Notes under the pieces: generated by a model | Databases searched by the model: none | What the model was told of the DNA's origin: nothing | What the model saw: only the letters and a program-made list of their open reading frames with translations | NCBI GenBank assembly: GCA_020086605.1 | Contig: JACBWW010000008.1 | Location: 22,593,959-22,657,958 of the forward strand | From: Lanius collurio | Taxonomy: Eukaryota > Chordata > Aves > Passeriformes > Laniidae | DNA length: 64,000 bases | Direction of reading: 5' to 3' | Position numbers and translations under genes: made by a program | In this document: piece after piece, positions 1-14,200 of the stretch | How positions within the stretch are numbered: the first letter of the stretch is position 1 | How the letters are laid out: every line of letters starts with the position of its first letter

Positions 1-3000
1 TAATATAATATAATCCCTCTATATTAACCCTACAACTTTGAGTCTGATTATACTTTTCTTGTAGTTGTTTTTTTTCTGTAAAGTCTACCAAACTCCATAT
101 ACTCTACTGGCTGGAACTATTTTTCAGATCAGTAATTTATTTTATTCATTCATGTTTCCACATTTAAACTTTAATTGGGCTTTTGATATTTTACAATTTT
201 TTTTAAGTTTTAAGAAATAAAATTTGAAAGTATTTCTTAGCACAGCACACATACACAAAAATCATCAAGAACACCAGCCCAGAATTCCTTCCTTTTTTTT
301 CCCTTTACACAGAAAACCAAGTAAAACCATATTGTTGTGATTGTCTGTACACTGAAAGTATTTCTATAATAGGAAGAATGGCCCATGTTTTCAATCTTAT
401 GATTGCCTGAAACTAATTATTAGGATGCGTAGTTAAAGTAAAGAAGGGAGTAGAGAAACAGACAGATACTGAGCTAACAATGTCTCCCATGGAAGGATTC
501 ACTGAACAACTTTAATGCATGCAGTGCACACAGCTAAGCTACTTTAAAAAGTCCAAGTGCATCATAAATACTTATTACATCAGAGAGAAGCAGTAAGAAA
601 ACGCCTGATAACATCTCCAAAACACTATTAAAAGGTGGGATGACTTTCCCACCTGGAAAGCTGGGGATGACTTTCTGTGGATTTTAGCTTGGCTCAATGC
701 TGTTTTTTCACAGCATTATGACTACAAACATTTACATTTTGTGGTATCTGTGACTGAGAATGTCATGTCTCGGTGTCTCCACACACACCTGTAAACTTCA
801 AATTTTCTCACCTCACAATACTACAGTTTCAGACACTCTGAAAATTGAGACCAATTAAATGAACTTAGGCAAAAAAATATAACTGTCGCAAAGAAGTTCC
901 TGATTGCAGGCATGTAAATCAAACATTTACTTCTATTGATCTAGAAAAGTAATTTTGTTAGATTTTGTTGTCTGTTGACTGTCTTGTTTCCTGGACTCAC
1001 TTCTGTATACCCTTATGTTTTTATTTTTTCAGTATTAAAGATATAATAATATAGCCTTCTATTCAGTGAAAGCAACAGTGACTAAAATACAAGAAAGAAA
1101 ATCCTGTTTGGTAAAAGTCAGAGATTCTCAAATCATGTCAAAATATTCAGGTCAAGTATTCCTTTCAACAGAAAAAAGCACTTTTGCAGCCTGCTGGGGA
1201 GTGCCAATCCTGAGCCTGTCTCACTCAGCACGGGGGTTCTGCATGGCACAACTGGGAACATGAGATTCAAAGGGGAATTCTGGTTCCCTGATGTAATGGA
1301 GTCAGCCACAGAATTTCAGTACGTTTGTAAGAGATTCAGTCCCTGCAAACACAAGCTTTCATTTTGTAAAAATGAGGGTTAATCTAATACTGTTACCCAA
1401 ATAAAGACATACATACATATGTATGTGTATCGGTCCTGTAGCCACAGAGCATAAATGTAAGGACTGGATTAACTATTTTAAGACATTGGCTATAAATTAA
1501 TGAGATTTTTTTCCTCTGTAACCTGAAGACTAAGGAAGACAACCGTTCCAGTAATCTATTATTAAGTTCCAGGAGCTCCCTACTAAAAGATTCTGAGGTG
1601 CTTAAATAGATGCAATAGTATGAAATAATAATTTATCCAAAATAATTCCATTAGAAGCACGAAAGTTACAACATCTGCCATGAGCTTGTTAGCAGCCCAA
1701 AAGAGTGTAAAGAAACAGCATCATCTGCTACTGCAATTCCTTTCAGCTGCTCCTTTGCAAGTGTGACTTGCTAAAGGACAGAATTAACCAGCAGACTTTT
1801 GTAAAAGTTAGGTTTATCCCTGCCTGTTTCCCCCCCTTCTTGTGTAACTACGTATGTAAAGATGTTAGCAATTTTTGTTATTTATTGTTTATAAACAGCA
1901 GAAAGCCATGAATCTTTCATTCTACAGCTAAATTAACATCATAACAAAATTACAGATTTCTCCCCAAATGCACTATACTCTGGATTTCAACTTCCTTTCA
2001 CACAGTAGAAAATAAGTGTTTTTCAGAAAGGAACTGCTATTTCAGAACTCCGTGTTCTTTACCTAAGAAGTCTGAAAGAGATTTTCATATTAACAGTGCA
2101 CAAAAAATACAATTTCTCTACTTGTACTTCAAGCATTAGTTTTCAGCTGTACACTTACTTGAAAAGAAAATATGGCAATAAAACAGAAGTGCCAGAAAAC
2201 AAAATAATTAACTCAATGCACATGCAAAAAAACTTCATACAAATTACAGTTTTAATAAATTTTTGGATCTGAAAGGACATACAGAAGTATGTTATTTGTT
2301 GGATTATCTTGACATTAACCTTTTTCTGGTTAAAGGTATCTTACATCAAGTCTATTTTTCTGTTAACACATTGAGGTTTTGAAGGTTTAAGTAGCTAATA
2401 TTTGTTGAACTACTGGTGCTACGACACACAAAAGAATCTAGATCAATTACAGATTTGCAACATGAGTACTAATATGCGATGTATCTGGGGCCATTCACTA
2501 ATAGACATTGTTTTAATGATGAAATCACTGGAACTAATGAGTGACAGTAAATGACAATGAAATCAATGGCCTCAGTGTGATGAAAAGCAGATACACACTT
2601 TTCACGTTTGTAGTTCTTTTGCTTTTTATGTTTGTGTTGACCATTTGTGTTGACCAGGGGATTTTTGTGATTTTTCTTTTCTAATCACTCCAGATCCTAA
2701 TTCAGTCAAGCTTTGCAGTATTTCTGCACAGATCTTATATTCAGAAAGCTCAGAGCACTTACTAAATAATGTACAGTATGCTGGTATTAAGGATGATGAA
2801 ATACTCATTATTTTTAGGTATATTTATCTTTCAATAGCTTTTTTTTTCCTGTGCAAACAAGACTTAATGTTAGGTATTTTCCTTCCCATGATTCCAGTTC
2901 CTTTCCTCTCTACACGAGATTTACAAACTGTGGACAGTTCCATATGAACACGTTAGAGACAATGAGGTCTCAAGACCAGTTAAGACCCTGTAATCTTTGT

Positions 3001-4584
3001 AAAAAGCAGACACGTGGATATACATTTTTTTAAATATTAATTTTTTTTCAGTCTACTGTTACAGTCAAAACCAGCAGCACTCATATGGCTGCCCTTAAAG
3101 GGAAAGTAATAGGTAAATGTAAGTACAACACAGAATCCCACTGTAATCCAGTTAAGCAATCCATGAATGGAGGGACACCACATGAAAACTTTCTTTAGTT
3201 GTGGTGTTCACAGATGTATTTTCCTAATATCTGGATCAGTAATAAAATCCCATATACTTAGGCAATGTTTTACATTGTATCCATTCAGACCAGGGTCCAG
3301 GAATGTACTTAACAGAAATGTGTGTATGTTCATATCCTTCCTCTTCAGTACAAACTAGCCCTGTTCGCAAATTCCTGTAATCAGCTGCCTGAGCATAAAT
3401 GTAGCATCACCCTCTGCTGGAAATAGTGTAATCTACAGCTAGAGACAACTGCAAATGCTAGATACAGAGCAAAACCTAGGCACACAAATCAAAGCCTGCA
3501 AAACGTTGTTTTATAGATAATTATCACCTACAAAAGTGAAGATAATTGCACTGGACATTTGCAGCATTAGATTACATCCTCTAGATATCACATGATTATT
3601 GGTCAAGGTGAAAACTCTACTAATGAAATATTAATTATAAATAATTTTTACCACTACCTTACCTCAATCAACAATTAAGTAAAAATTTTCAGTCCTTAAA
3701 GCACATGTACAGGATTTCCACATCCTCAGAATTAAAATATTTGAACTCCCCCTCCTTTATTTGCATATGTTACTGGTTAGTTATAGTGTAAGTAGAGCTG
3801 TTGGCTCCGTTTGTGATATTGAAGGGCCATGGTAAGCAGAGAACTCTTGATGGCTCTAACACAGACATAATTAAAAAAAAAAAAAAAATATCATTGAAAA
3901 CATGAGAAAAATAGGAAAAGCCAGCTGCTTACATACCAAGGTTGAGGGAGCTAAATGAGTAACAGATGGTCCAGACTACCTATGGCCATCAAAATCATGC
4001 CCAAACAATATACTACCCAGTTGTGCAGAAGAATGGAAAACCACGCAGATTCAAGTGAAGGAAAACACATAATGCCTTGAGGGTTCTAGCAATGAACCTC
4101 TTTTCATGAAGCAATGTTAAAGGACCACCACCTCTCTCTGTGAATCTCTTTTGATTCAGACCTGCAAGCAATAAAAGCTGTCCACTCTCTGGAAAAATGT
4201 GAGATCAAATGGGATATGAAAATGAGTTGCATTTCTGCTGTTAAAATAATGCTACATATAAACAGATTTTGTGTTTCCATGTGGAAAAATGCATGTAGTT
4301 CTAGTCTCTCTATCTTAGAAAGAATTAGCTGTTATAGACATAGCTGCTGATATGTAATGAAAACATGCAAACAGCACAATCATCAGGGCATATTGGAAGA
4401 AAGATGAGCATTTTTTTTTATGTAACCACAAATGTTCACTTAATTTTCAGCAAATCTTGTCAATGTACTGGCCCTGCTTCTTCTCAAGTATAATGGCCCA
4501 ATGTGAGTAAAAGAGATTTAGAACATGGTAGATGACACAGTAGTGGAGTGAACCCTCTCTCAGGCTCCAGCAGGCATCAGCTGG
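1..4584. other. AT-rich non-coding DNA
   Basis: No open frame longer than about 70 codons, and none resembles a known protein. No recognisable repeat family; only short A and T runs. Confidence 0.6.
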
Positions 4585-4760
4585 AGACAGCAGAGGACAA
4601 GTTCAAAACAAGTATGACAAGGTGGTTTCTACACAGTGTGCAACTAATGGTGAAAATTTTTGCCACAGGATGCTGTAGACATTAAATTTTCAATGAGAAC
4701 CCCAACTGGACAAATGTATTGAGGAATAACACAACAAAGATGATGAATTACAAAGACAGA
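4585..4760 (+). mobile_element. Ancient CR1-like LINE 3' fragment
   Basis: A series of phrases fits the pre-terminal part of old amniote CR1 elements: GAGGACAAGTTCAAAACAAG, then a TTTCTACACAGTGTGCAACT stretch, then TTTGCCACAGGATGCTGTAG. The orientation is plus. It is strongly diverged, so limits and subfamily are uncertain. Confidence 0.55.
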
Positions 4761-5016
4761 CATCTCTGGCTTGATGAAAACACTCTTGACTGTACACTCT
4801 TACCCTCTTCCCAGGCTTGCTATGCAATATCACAGAATGTGTTGTTTAGAATGGCCTTTCCCTTGGCCTGGTACAGTCTAGTACAGACAGACTCACCCTA
4901 TGCTCAGACTCTGTCTAGTCATTCTGATGCTTAAAACTAACCATTGCCTTTGTAGAGCACCCTGCATATCTAAATGTCTTCTGAATACCCACAGCTGTGC
5001 AACTCATCTCTCTCCT

Positions 5017-5330
5017 GAATCACAGAACCACAGACTTATTTTGATTGGATAAGACCTCCGAGATCACCAAGTCCAGCCTTTGACTGAAAACCACCTTCCC
5101 AACTAGACCATGGCTCTAAGTGCCAGGTCAGATGTTTCTTGAGCACCACCAGTAACTCCACCACTTCCATGGGCAGCCTACTCCATTCCTTAAGTACCCC
5201 TTCAGTGAAGAAATTCTTTGTGAATTCTTTGAGCTCCCTCAGAGCTCACCTAACAGACAACAGATACATGCAGTTGATGTTGCCTCATCCCCTCTTCCTC
5301 ATCTCACATGCTCTCTTAGCCTATAAGTAG
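5017..5330 (-). mobile_element. CR1 LINE 3' end
   Basis: It starts with the inverted CR1 octamer tail (TGAATCACAGAACCACAG) and continues GATCACCAAGTCCAGCC, AACTCCACCACTTCCATGGG and TCAGTGAAGAAATTCTTTGT, the usual order for a minus-strand CR1 3' region. It is 5'-truncated at about 5330. Confidence 0.85.
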
Positions 5331-8300
5331 TCCAGTGGGTACAGCAGTCACAAAGAGAGAAAAGACTGGATAAATTCCTTCTTGGCTTTCTAAAGGCAAG
5401 GTTAAAATATCACCAATAGATGGAGTATGAAGTGCAATACTTGCCCAAGTGCCCAAACATTTTGTTATTGTCCCAAGCAAAGATGTATTTTCGTATCCAT
5501 AAGATAGGTTACTGTCTGCTGATCAGGGCCAAGCAAGAAAAGGGGGCCTGAATCTCTTAAATCAGAGAAGAATTGAGCATAGGGGAGATCTCACACATTG
5601 AGGAGATCTCTTCAGCTGCTGAGCTGTGAAACACACAAAAACAAATGCCAGCTTCTTACACCAGTCTGAAAGAGGCTATCAGCTCCTTGACTCAACTTTC
5701 TGCACAGATAAACCTTATACAGCCAGCTTCAAAAGAAAATCCTGTATTGCAAACATAAGACAGAGAGAAGTATTGTCCTGGCCAGTGAAACAAAGAGCGT
5801 TCTGACATTTCTAGGACTCCCCCTTTCTGAGACTTCCCAGTTGTCTAGCTTAGGGAAGCTTTGAACCATCTCTTTCAGTCTTTTTCCAGACTGTGCTGCC
5901 ATTTGTCTCTCTTTTTCTTCCTTTTAAAAAAATTTAGACCACATGATAGGAAATTAATAAATAAAATTGAAGCTGTTACACTTATCTTACCATAAGAGTG
6001 AAGAAAAATAAAAATAAAAGAAAACCCTTGTCCTGATATGATGCTGTTATGATCTGAACATGCCATTGCTACAGTTTAGCATACAGATTGCTACTAGCTA
6101 CAGTTAACACTCCCAGACAACTCCACCTTGCCTGGCACTGAAAGACACTATGGACCAGACTAGCATCAACAGGAAATGTTCATGTGATTTTTCTTCAACA
6201 CAGTTCCATCAAAATAAACTTGAAATTCACTTTTTAAAATGACCTGGTTCATTCTGACTGGGACTAAATGATATGTTCTAAAAGTCCTCGGAAACTGGAT
6301 GTGGGAAAGACAAATGCTTCCAGCAAAGAGGTGGTTTGGGGACAGACAATAGTAATTTCTTCAAGTCAGCACAAATGTAGCTGAAAAAGGACACATGCCA
6401 CAGTCTAAACCACCAAAGAAATAACAAAACTAGCAGCTAAGATGGAGAACTGAGCAACACTGATAATCTAAAAAAAGCCTCCAAAGATAGTTCACTTTCA
6501 GAATATTGGGTTTGAACTGAGAACAGCACATCCGGGAAGACAGGCTGAAATGTGAAACTAAATTGAGAGAGACAGAATGGGGTGAAGAGGTAAGCTTGGG
6601 AGTTGCCTGCAAAGAGAAGCCAGCAAAAGCTTTCACAGTGCTTTATATCATTCAAACATTTAAGAACAGGGAGGGAAAAGAGAGGGAAAGTGGGACCCAT
6701 GGATACATGTGAAGGAATTCAAGTATGGAAGAGGAGATGATGTTAAAGGAGATTCTTCAGCAATTGACAGAGGATTAAGGGGAAACTAAAAGAACAGAGA
6801 GAATAAAGATCTATCAAAAAATGAAAAAGTGGAATAGTATAGGAAAATGACAAGATTGAAAGAAGTTAGTTGAATAAACAAGATAAGAATTAGATAATAA
6901 TAATTTAATTTTTTATTTTGATATATATTTCTGAGGTGTTTTTGGCCACAGCAATGAAGCCAAATATTAGAAAGATAAATATAACAATTATACAAAGCCC
7001 TGGAAAAGACTTGGACTTTCAGATGAAAGGATTAATAAAATATCTGGATTTATTTTGGTGTCTTTCAGAAATCTCTAGAGCTCAAGTGTGTCCACACACA
7101 CCCATTTTTGCCATTTGATTATAGGACCACAGTGTACCTTATTGTCTCTCAAATAATAACACTTTGACTATGCCAAGTTTTTGCTATTATTTAATGACAC
7201 ATTTCCAATTTCCATATTTCTGTTCCATAAAAATTTCCTAAAAAACCATGATTATATAAATAAGGTCATTTCAGGTGCAACCTTAACAAATTAACAGCTG
7301 TTATGCTACTATTAGTCACTGAGAAATCCAGGCTGTTCCCTCATTCAATTATGATGCTGCCAATTCCATTTCCTGGCTTTTGTCTTTCTGGCCAATACAT
7401 GCAGCTCAGAGAAAATTCACTTCTGCTGTCCTATAGACCCAACAGTTCTGCACCACAAGACTTTGACCTTAGAAAACGATGAATGGTCACTGATCAAAAA
7501 CATGGACTCATTTTAGGGTGAAATGCACATCAGCAAATTATACTAACATCTATTAAATTGAGAAGGAATACTTGTTTTAGCTCAGCCATATAACATAGCA
7601 GTGTTAATCTGTTTAAAGTCATATTGCTAAGATCTTTTATTTGCACATTTAGTATTTTGTGCAGTCAGCTCACATCGCAATTAAAGTTCTTTGCTTAAAT
7701 GACAGAGATGGCTAAAAACAACAGTATTTTGTAATAACCTAAGTCTCAATTCTTGTCTAGAAGCCATCTATATTACTTGAATTCACTAGCTGTGCTGGTA
7801 AGAAGTGTAGGTCTAGTGAAACACAGACAAAACAGCAGTACCATGTATAAGAAATTTGGAAATTCTTTTGAATTCTTCAATTCTTTGGGACAAGCACTTC
7901 TTCCAGAACGCCTTTCCAAGTGTAAAAGCTTGTAATCTTTGCTGTAATTTTTGCAGTGTGATGCAATTAATTGCCTTTGTTTTGACAGTTTAAACAAAAT
8001 CCTTCAGTTTCTCCTGCATTTGCTCAAGGCTGAGACCACACTTTCCAAATACAGCACTGAACAGCAGTCTTCCAAAATACTATCAATGGCTTGGGCACTG
8101 CTGTCAATAACCTTTAACACCGTACCTTTAAGTGTATATAGAGACACCTTGCTACATGTTTTACACTAACATGCTTTTTTGTTGTTTTCTCCCTATAAAA
8201 ACAATAGGCAAATGTTTACAGTCAGTATGTGATTGACAAATAGATCAGGTTGTTTTTTCTTTCTAGTTATGAGCTCCCAGCATATGGCATCACCTATGTG

Positions 8301-9227
8301 TGCAATGTTGGAAATTATATTAATAATATTTATCTTATTTCTGGAACTTCAGTACACAAATACACTAAGTATTTCCCATGTCAGGTACTGGTTTCTATGT
8401 TGATGATTTCTCCCAATTTTGTCTCAAAAAATTTTTTGGAATTCTTCTGCCCTTCAATGCTAATCATTAATGAAAACATAAAATGAAAACGACCATTAGA
8501 GAAAGAGAAAAGATGGAGAGAAAGTCTTTCAGACCAAACATCCATTTCAGAGATGCTATCAGCACATATCCATTTCAGAGGTCTTAACACACAAGGCTCA
8601 TTTTCACCAATGCTAAGCTAAGCCTCAGTCTTACAGTTCCTCACTAACCTCCTCCTTCTCTAGTGTAATTAATATCATAGCTGTTACTGTGTCAAACACT
8701 TAATGAAATTTATGCAGGCTTCTTGTTTTCAGTGAATCATTTCAACTTGAAAAGCACTAAGTACAAAGTAACCTGCCTTTCTGGTAAAGAGAAAATGAAA
8801 TCAACTATGATCTCTTTGTTTTCATCTTTATCCTCATAGTTATTTTTATTACAAATTATTAAGAATTAAAAACTAAGTAATCACCTGAACCACTTCTCTA
8901 CCCTTTACTTTTACCTGGATGTTGGGGTCCTGAACAACAATAGTGCTGCTGGAAACAACCCAATATCCCTCACTTTTGTGGGATGGACTTAATCAGGTTC
9001 CTCTCTTCCCCTCAGGCAGTTGAACTCCTCTTTGCCTCACATACAGGTAAAATTCATGCCCTCCTCTGTGTCCTTTACTAGTCTATCTTCACCCTAATGT
9101 TTGCTTTCTTTTTTGCAAAGAAAGATATTCAATAAATTTTCCTGTCCAGAGTGTACTCTTGGCCCATCCTTTCTTGCCAATATACTCATATGATTTTATG
9201 TTGTTCTCTTTGCATTTAGCTATGAGG
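5331..9227. other. Non-coding DNA
   Basis: AT-rich; no exon, RNA gene or repeat family recognised. The overlapping minus-strand frames at 6430-6700 (68 and 87 codons) have no family features. Confidence 0.5.
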
Positions 9228-9394
9228 AAAAAGACCAAAGAAAACCAAACCAAACCAAAAAAAAAAAAAAAAAATACCAACCCCCCCCCCCAAACCCCAA
9301 AAACAAAACAAAACAAAAAAAAAAACAACCACAAAAAAGACCCCAAGCAAATAAAATCAAACAAGTAAAAAACCAAACAACAAACAAAAAACCC
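9228..9394. repeat. A/C-only low-complexity tract
   Basis: About 165 bases composed almost wholly of A and C on the plus strand, including a run of about 19 A (from 9257) and a run of 11 C (about 9280-9291), with only a few G and T. Open frames through it are low-complexity artefacts. Confidence 0.9.
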
Positions 9395-11146
9395 ATGTAC
9401 AAAATACCTGTTTTGGGTTCATTTGTAGGGCTAAACTTAGCTTCACTACACACAAGTCTCATTTTACCTCCACTTTTTCTGACTTCCAAGATATACTTTT
9501 CTGTGCTAATCAGATTCTTTTCCCATTTCTGTATTTGGTTCTTCTTTGGACATAATGCAGTTAAGGAAGCTGGACGTGCCTGGCTTTCCAGAGGCAGCAC
9601 TCAGCCTTTTACAAGATCATATCCTGCAATGGAATAAATCTGCATAAATTAACTGTGCATAAGTTAAGTCTCAGAATGAAAACAAGGTTTTTGATCTACC
9701 AAAGAAATATATTCTGAAACCATTTCCCAACAGAGGGAGGCCAAAACCCTAAACTCATTTCAGGAATAAGATTTCCTTACTCTATGGAAGAAAACGGTGT
9801 TATCAATACCTTGCCTTTATTCAGTTTTTCCTTATTGAAAACCAAAATGTCTATTCTTAAACAAATGGGAATGTGAAGCTGTATGGAACCACTTATCATC
9901 ATCTCTTATAATGAGACAATAAGCAATTAATCTGCACATCAATCCTCAGAGAAAGAACTACGGTCCCAAGGATGTCAAGCTTTACTGGGCTGCAATGGCT
10001 ACATACTGGTGTTTAGGATTTGCTTACCTTCACACCTTATGAGGCTACAGTAGGTTCTTGAATTTATATCTCTGTTCATAAAGGATGACAAAAACTATTA
10101 TTACCCATAATTCAGGCAAAGCTGAAGAGTTCACTGGAGTTCTGAATCACCCATGCTTAATTAATTACTGTTGATGCTTTGCATTTGATTAATGATTGAT
10201 TTGGGCATCCTATTAAACAATGAGAGTATTTCTAAGTCTGGTCTTTCCTAAAAAAAAACCCTGGTTCTAATAAATTTTTATTCAGCTCTTGCACTTCTAG
10301 TATCTCTGTATTTTATTGAATTTGCTGTTTTCACAGAAGTGGAACAAGCTTGTCTTCCTTATTCTTTCATATTTCTGTTATCTGAACACACATTCTGACC
10401 ACAACCACATAGTCTTGTTTCTAGAGGCTAAAGTAGGGGGAAAGTAGCATATTTCAGAAAGTCTCCCTTCCTTCCTTCCACCCAGCAGCTAACTCTGTTA
10501 GAGCCAAGAACAGAAAGAAAGCAAGATGGGACCTGGTTCAACCTAAGCTTTTTGAAATACTCACTGGTTTTGTGTCTCTTATTTTTAACTACATGACTGT
10601 AAAGTTGTGTTAAGGGTTTCCATCAATTCAGATACATCTAAGATCTGACATTCTGCAGTTTTCCTTTTAATACATTATTTTTCTATACAGACGTGAATAG
10701 TCTTTGGAATTTTATGACCCAAATTTTAGCATTTAATTTACTTACTGGTTTTACTGATGTCTATTATAAAAATCATCACCAAAAAAGGCACCAGAACCCA
10801 GATTGTTTTCAGCAGTATTAGTTCAGGCAAGCAGAACCAGTATTTTACTTACAGAATGCCAGTCAGATGCAATTAAAAGCTACTGTAAATTTTGAGGATT
10901 TCAGAGAACTCTTAGCTGTCACAGCTGTCTAAAAATATCTGTCATAGGGAAAATGTTGAGGTTTGACTGTTACCAATAAGTCTCTTAAGGACAGACTCTG
11001 TAGATTTGCTCAGAAGACACATTTGCACAATAATATCTGGTATTTGTGGATCTGAAATTTCATTGACCCTATGAAAGAAAGGCCTGGGTTTTGCTTGGCT
11101 GAGCAACCTAAGGTATTAGGTTACTTACTTAATCCAAGTATTTCAT

Positions 11147-11203
11147 ATGTTCTATTACTTTTTGGCATGTTCTATTACCTATCTGGTATGTTCTATTAAA
11201 ACC
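11147..11203. repeat. Short degenerate tandem repeat, about 20-21 bp
   Basis: ATGTTCTATTA recurs at 11147, 11167 and 11188, giving three imperfect 20-21 base units. Confidence 0.7.
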
Positions 11204-14200
11204 TATTAACTGTTCATGTTTCACTGTTGCCCACTATATCAAACACAATTTGTTTCTTTCTTTCTTAAAAAGTAAAAATCTGTTGGTACCACATATATCA
11301 AGAGTCTCAGCATACAGAACTAAATTAAGGGGTTTGGTTTTCTAATGCTTTACTCCCTCCAGGGAGTCAGTCATGGATGAGATCAAATACACTGACTTTG
11401 TACTTTCATGAACAGCCTGGTCTGTGAGGAACTCTCCCCAAACCTGCATTGAAAACTATTCCTAAAAATTTCAGCTACAGTATGACAGCTTGCTTGACTT
11501 TTCTCTTCCTCAAGGACTACATCCAACTCCAGAGTGTGCCAGTTCTATCACTGGAGGCTGGTGCTTCCTCTAAGGCTTTCATTGCAGTAGTAGCAACCCA
11601 TGTAAGTGGCATATAAAAGTTCCCAAATTGCAAAAATCAGACAGTAAAACTGTTGCCCTGTGATGGCATCAAAACCTCATATGAAGCTAATAATATTCAG
11701 AATTTCTGGCTTAGAATCGCATTCCCCCTAGCAAAATCAAAGCTGAAGGCCCTAACTGGGAAGAGAGGCAGCTGTGCCCAGACATGCTGTAGCATTCTTT
11801 AGGTGGCAGAGAGAACACTTGCTGACGACAGTCACAGAGGGGAAGTTTATCGTTCAGCTTGCACTTCTTTTTATTTCAATCCTAGAAGTTCCTCTCTGTG
11901 GGGGACCCACTGCTACGATGCAGCATTTATCTGCCTTTAAAAGGACTCAAGCAGAGAGATGGGAGACAGGTGAGGAGGCAGTTGTTCTCATCCCTAACAC
12001 AACTGGAGCCTAATACTGCAGCGCTCCTCTTCTTCAAGATACCCACATCACCATGCACAGCAATATCCAGGCTCTATCCCTTTTTTCTTCCTTCTCACTC
12101 TAATAAACCCACAGTGGTACCCTATCATATCCACAGACAAAATAATGACCATTTTCAGGCACAAATACAGAAAAAGGAAAATAGAATCATAACATTCCCT
12201 TGCTCCTTCCTCGTTGCTTTTTCATTCATTAAAAATGAAAAAAGAAAAAATTCTCCAGATCTAAGTCTCCATTTATGAAAAAATACAATTACTTAGGAGT
12301 TATATCAATAAATCTTTACATGATCTAACACTTCCAACTGAAATATTGACTTTATTCAGATGAGCTTAGAAGACGTACAATATAATTGGAAATTTATTTC
12401 ACAACAGAAACACAATGATGTCTCCTTTGCATTATTGTACTGTAAAAGGTCACCACACGCTAATACAAAGCCAATGAAAATGGGAGAATCTAGTTGTGAA
12501 AATTAATTACTTTGACAGAAATCTTTTCCCTTCCTTAAGCATGGAGGAAAGGTATAAAGAGAGCTTGAGAAATATATTTGTCCCAGAGTATTTAAAAAGG
12601 CAGATCCGAAATAACAGGCTACACATCCTAACCCAGAGAGGGGCTCCAGGTCAAGGCCAGAACAAGCCACTCTGTCTGCTGGGCTCTGCACTGTCAGTGC
12701 TGCAGGAAGGCCTGGCTTGGGAGAGCCTCCTCCACAAGGTCACCCTCAGCACCTCTGACCTGTCCACTTGCTCCTGTCCACAGCATCCCTCAGTCACCAG
12801 CTGAGGGAATACAAATTTTTTGTTTCCAAAGTATCCATTCTGTTTATATATTTTCAACAAATAATCAGCATTTCTTGTTAACACATCACTACTAAACTCT
12901 CTATAATATCAAGCAGGGGAATAGAAAACGACTTATCCAGTCAGAGATGAAAAGCAAGCACAGCTTTTTCAATTTTCCAGCAGCAATTCTGACAGGCACA
13001 AATTCTGTCTCAGACAAAAAAATGACTTGAAGTACTTGAGTAAATTACTCCCAACTACATCTGTCAGCAGTGACTGTACGATACACCTCTCATTTTCAGC
13101 CATTTTAAAAATACCTGTAATATGTTCTTTGAAGACCTCTGGTGGCAAAGACTGAACACTGACCTTCCCTCTAATTTGGATAAAAACATGAAATCCCCAC
13201 CAGATAGGCTCATGCAGTGATTTTGAATGGAAATCCTGTGCACCTTCAAAGAGCTTACACAGTAGCTGACTGTAGTTTTACTTTAAGACACAATTCCCAG
13301 AACTAATATATCACTGTCCTCATCATACACAGCACCATGAACAATTACATAACCAGCACTCATCAAATAATTATTTTAGCTTCTTTTTATGCTGAATGGA
13401 ATTATCTATAAATTGAAAGTACTGTAGACATAATATTAGATGAAAGAAATAACATTTATTCAAGTGGGTAATCATTATTTCAGCTTTTTTTTCTTTTGCC
13501 TTTCTTCTTTCTGAACCATAGCGTTAAGGCAAGAAGGAAGGGATGAATGCTTATGACATACTCCCTCTTCTCCTCACTTCAAGAAAAAAATCCATTTTCC
13601 TTTGGTTTTCTTTTAGCATTTTTTTTGCTGTTCAAGAAGTCAAAATGATCCAAGCCATTCAGTACCACTCAAAATTCAGATGTAGATCATTTTGGACACT
13701 ATATGCTAACTAATAATAAAATTCTGCTTTCCAAGATATAAAACTGTCTCTCTCAATGGCCCACTTCTATCTAGGTTTTGTTTTATGAATTAGCTTGTTG
13801 TCAGCCTATCCAAACAGCTTTACTTCTTGCTCCTTTCCTAAATCAGAATGATTACATCTACAAAACCACAAGAATATAAATGTGAAAGGTTAAATTGTCA
13901 TCCAAGTATTTTTAGGCACTTGTAAGTTTTAGTATATCTCTTTCTCCCAGATAGCAATATCCATATATTGTCAAGAAAAATGGGTCAGGAGTAAAAGGAA
14001 AGATTCTCTCAGTTTGAAGTTTGATTTCAAGAAAGGAGGAAATTACTATCTTATTTTCAAAAAAGGCAGAAATACACTCTTTCATCCACAGATTTCCGAC
14101 ATACACCAAATGTCCAAAGAGTTGCTTTCTCTTCTCAGTACCATCAGTAAAAAGCACTTCTGTGCAGGAAGATGTCTTAGCATTGAAAGAATCTAAATCT

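Noticed and set aside
9220..9600. Phe/Gly/Trp-rich minus-strand frame resembling a membrane protein
   Set aside because: Translation of the A/C low-complexity tract; the hydrophobic run is compositional.
11898..12278. 126-codon plus-strand frame
   Set aside because: No domain recognised; ends in Lys/Asn-rich AT-derived text typical of chance frames.
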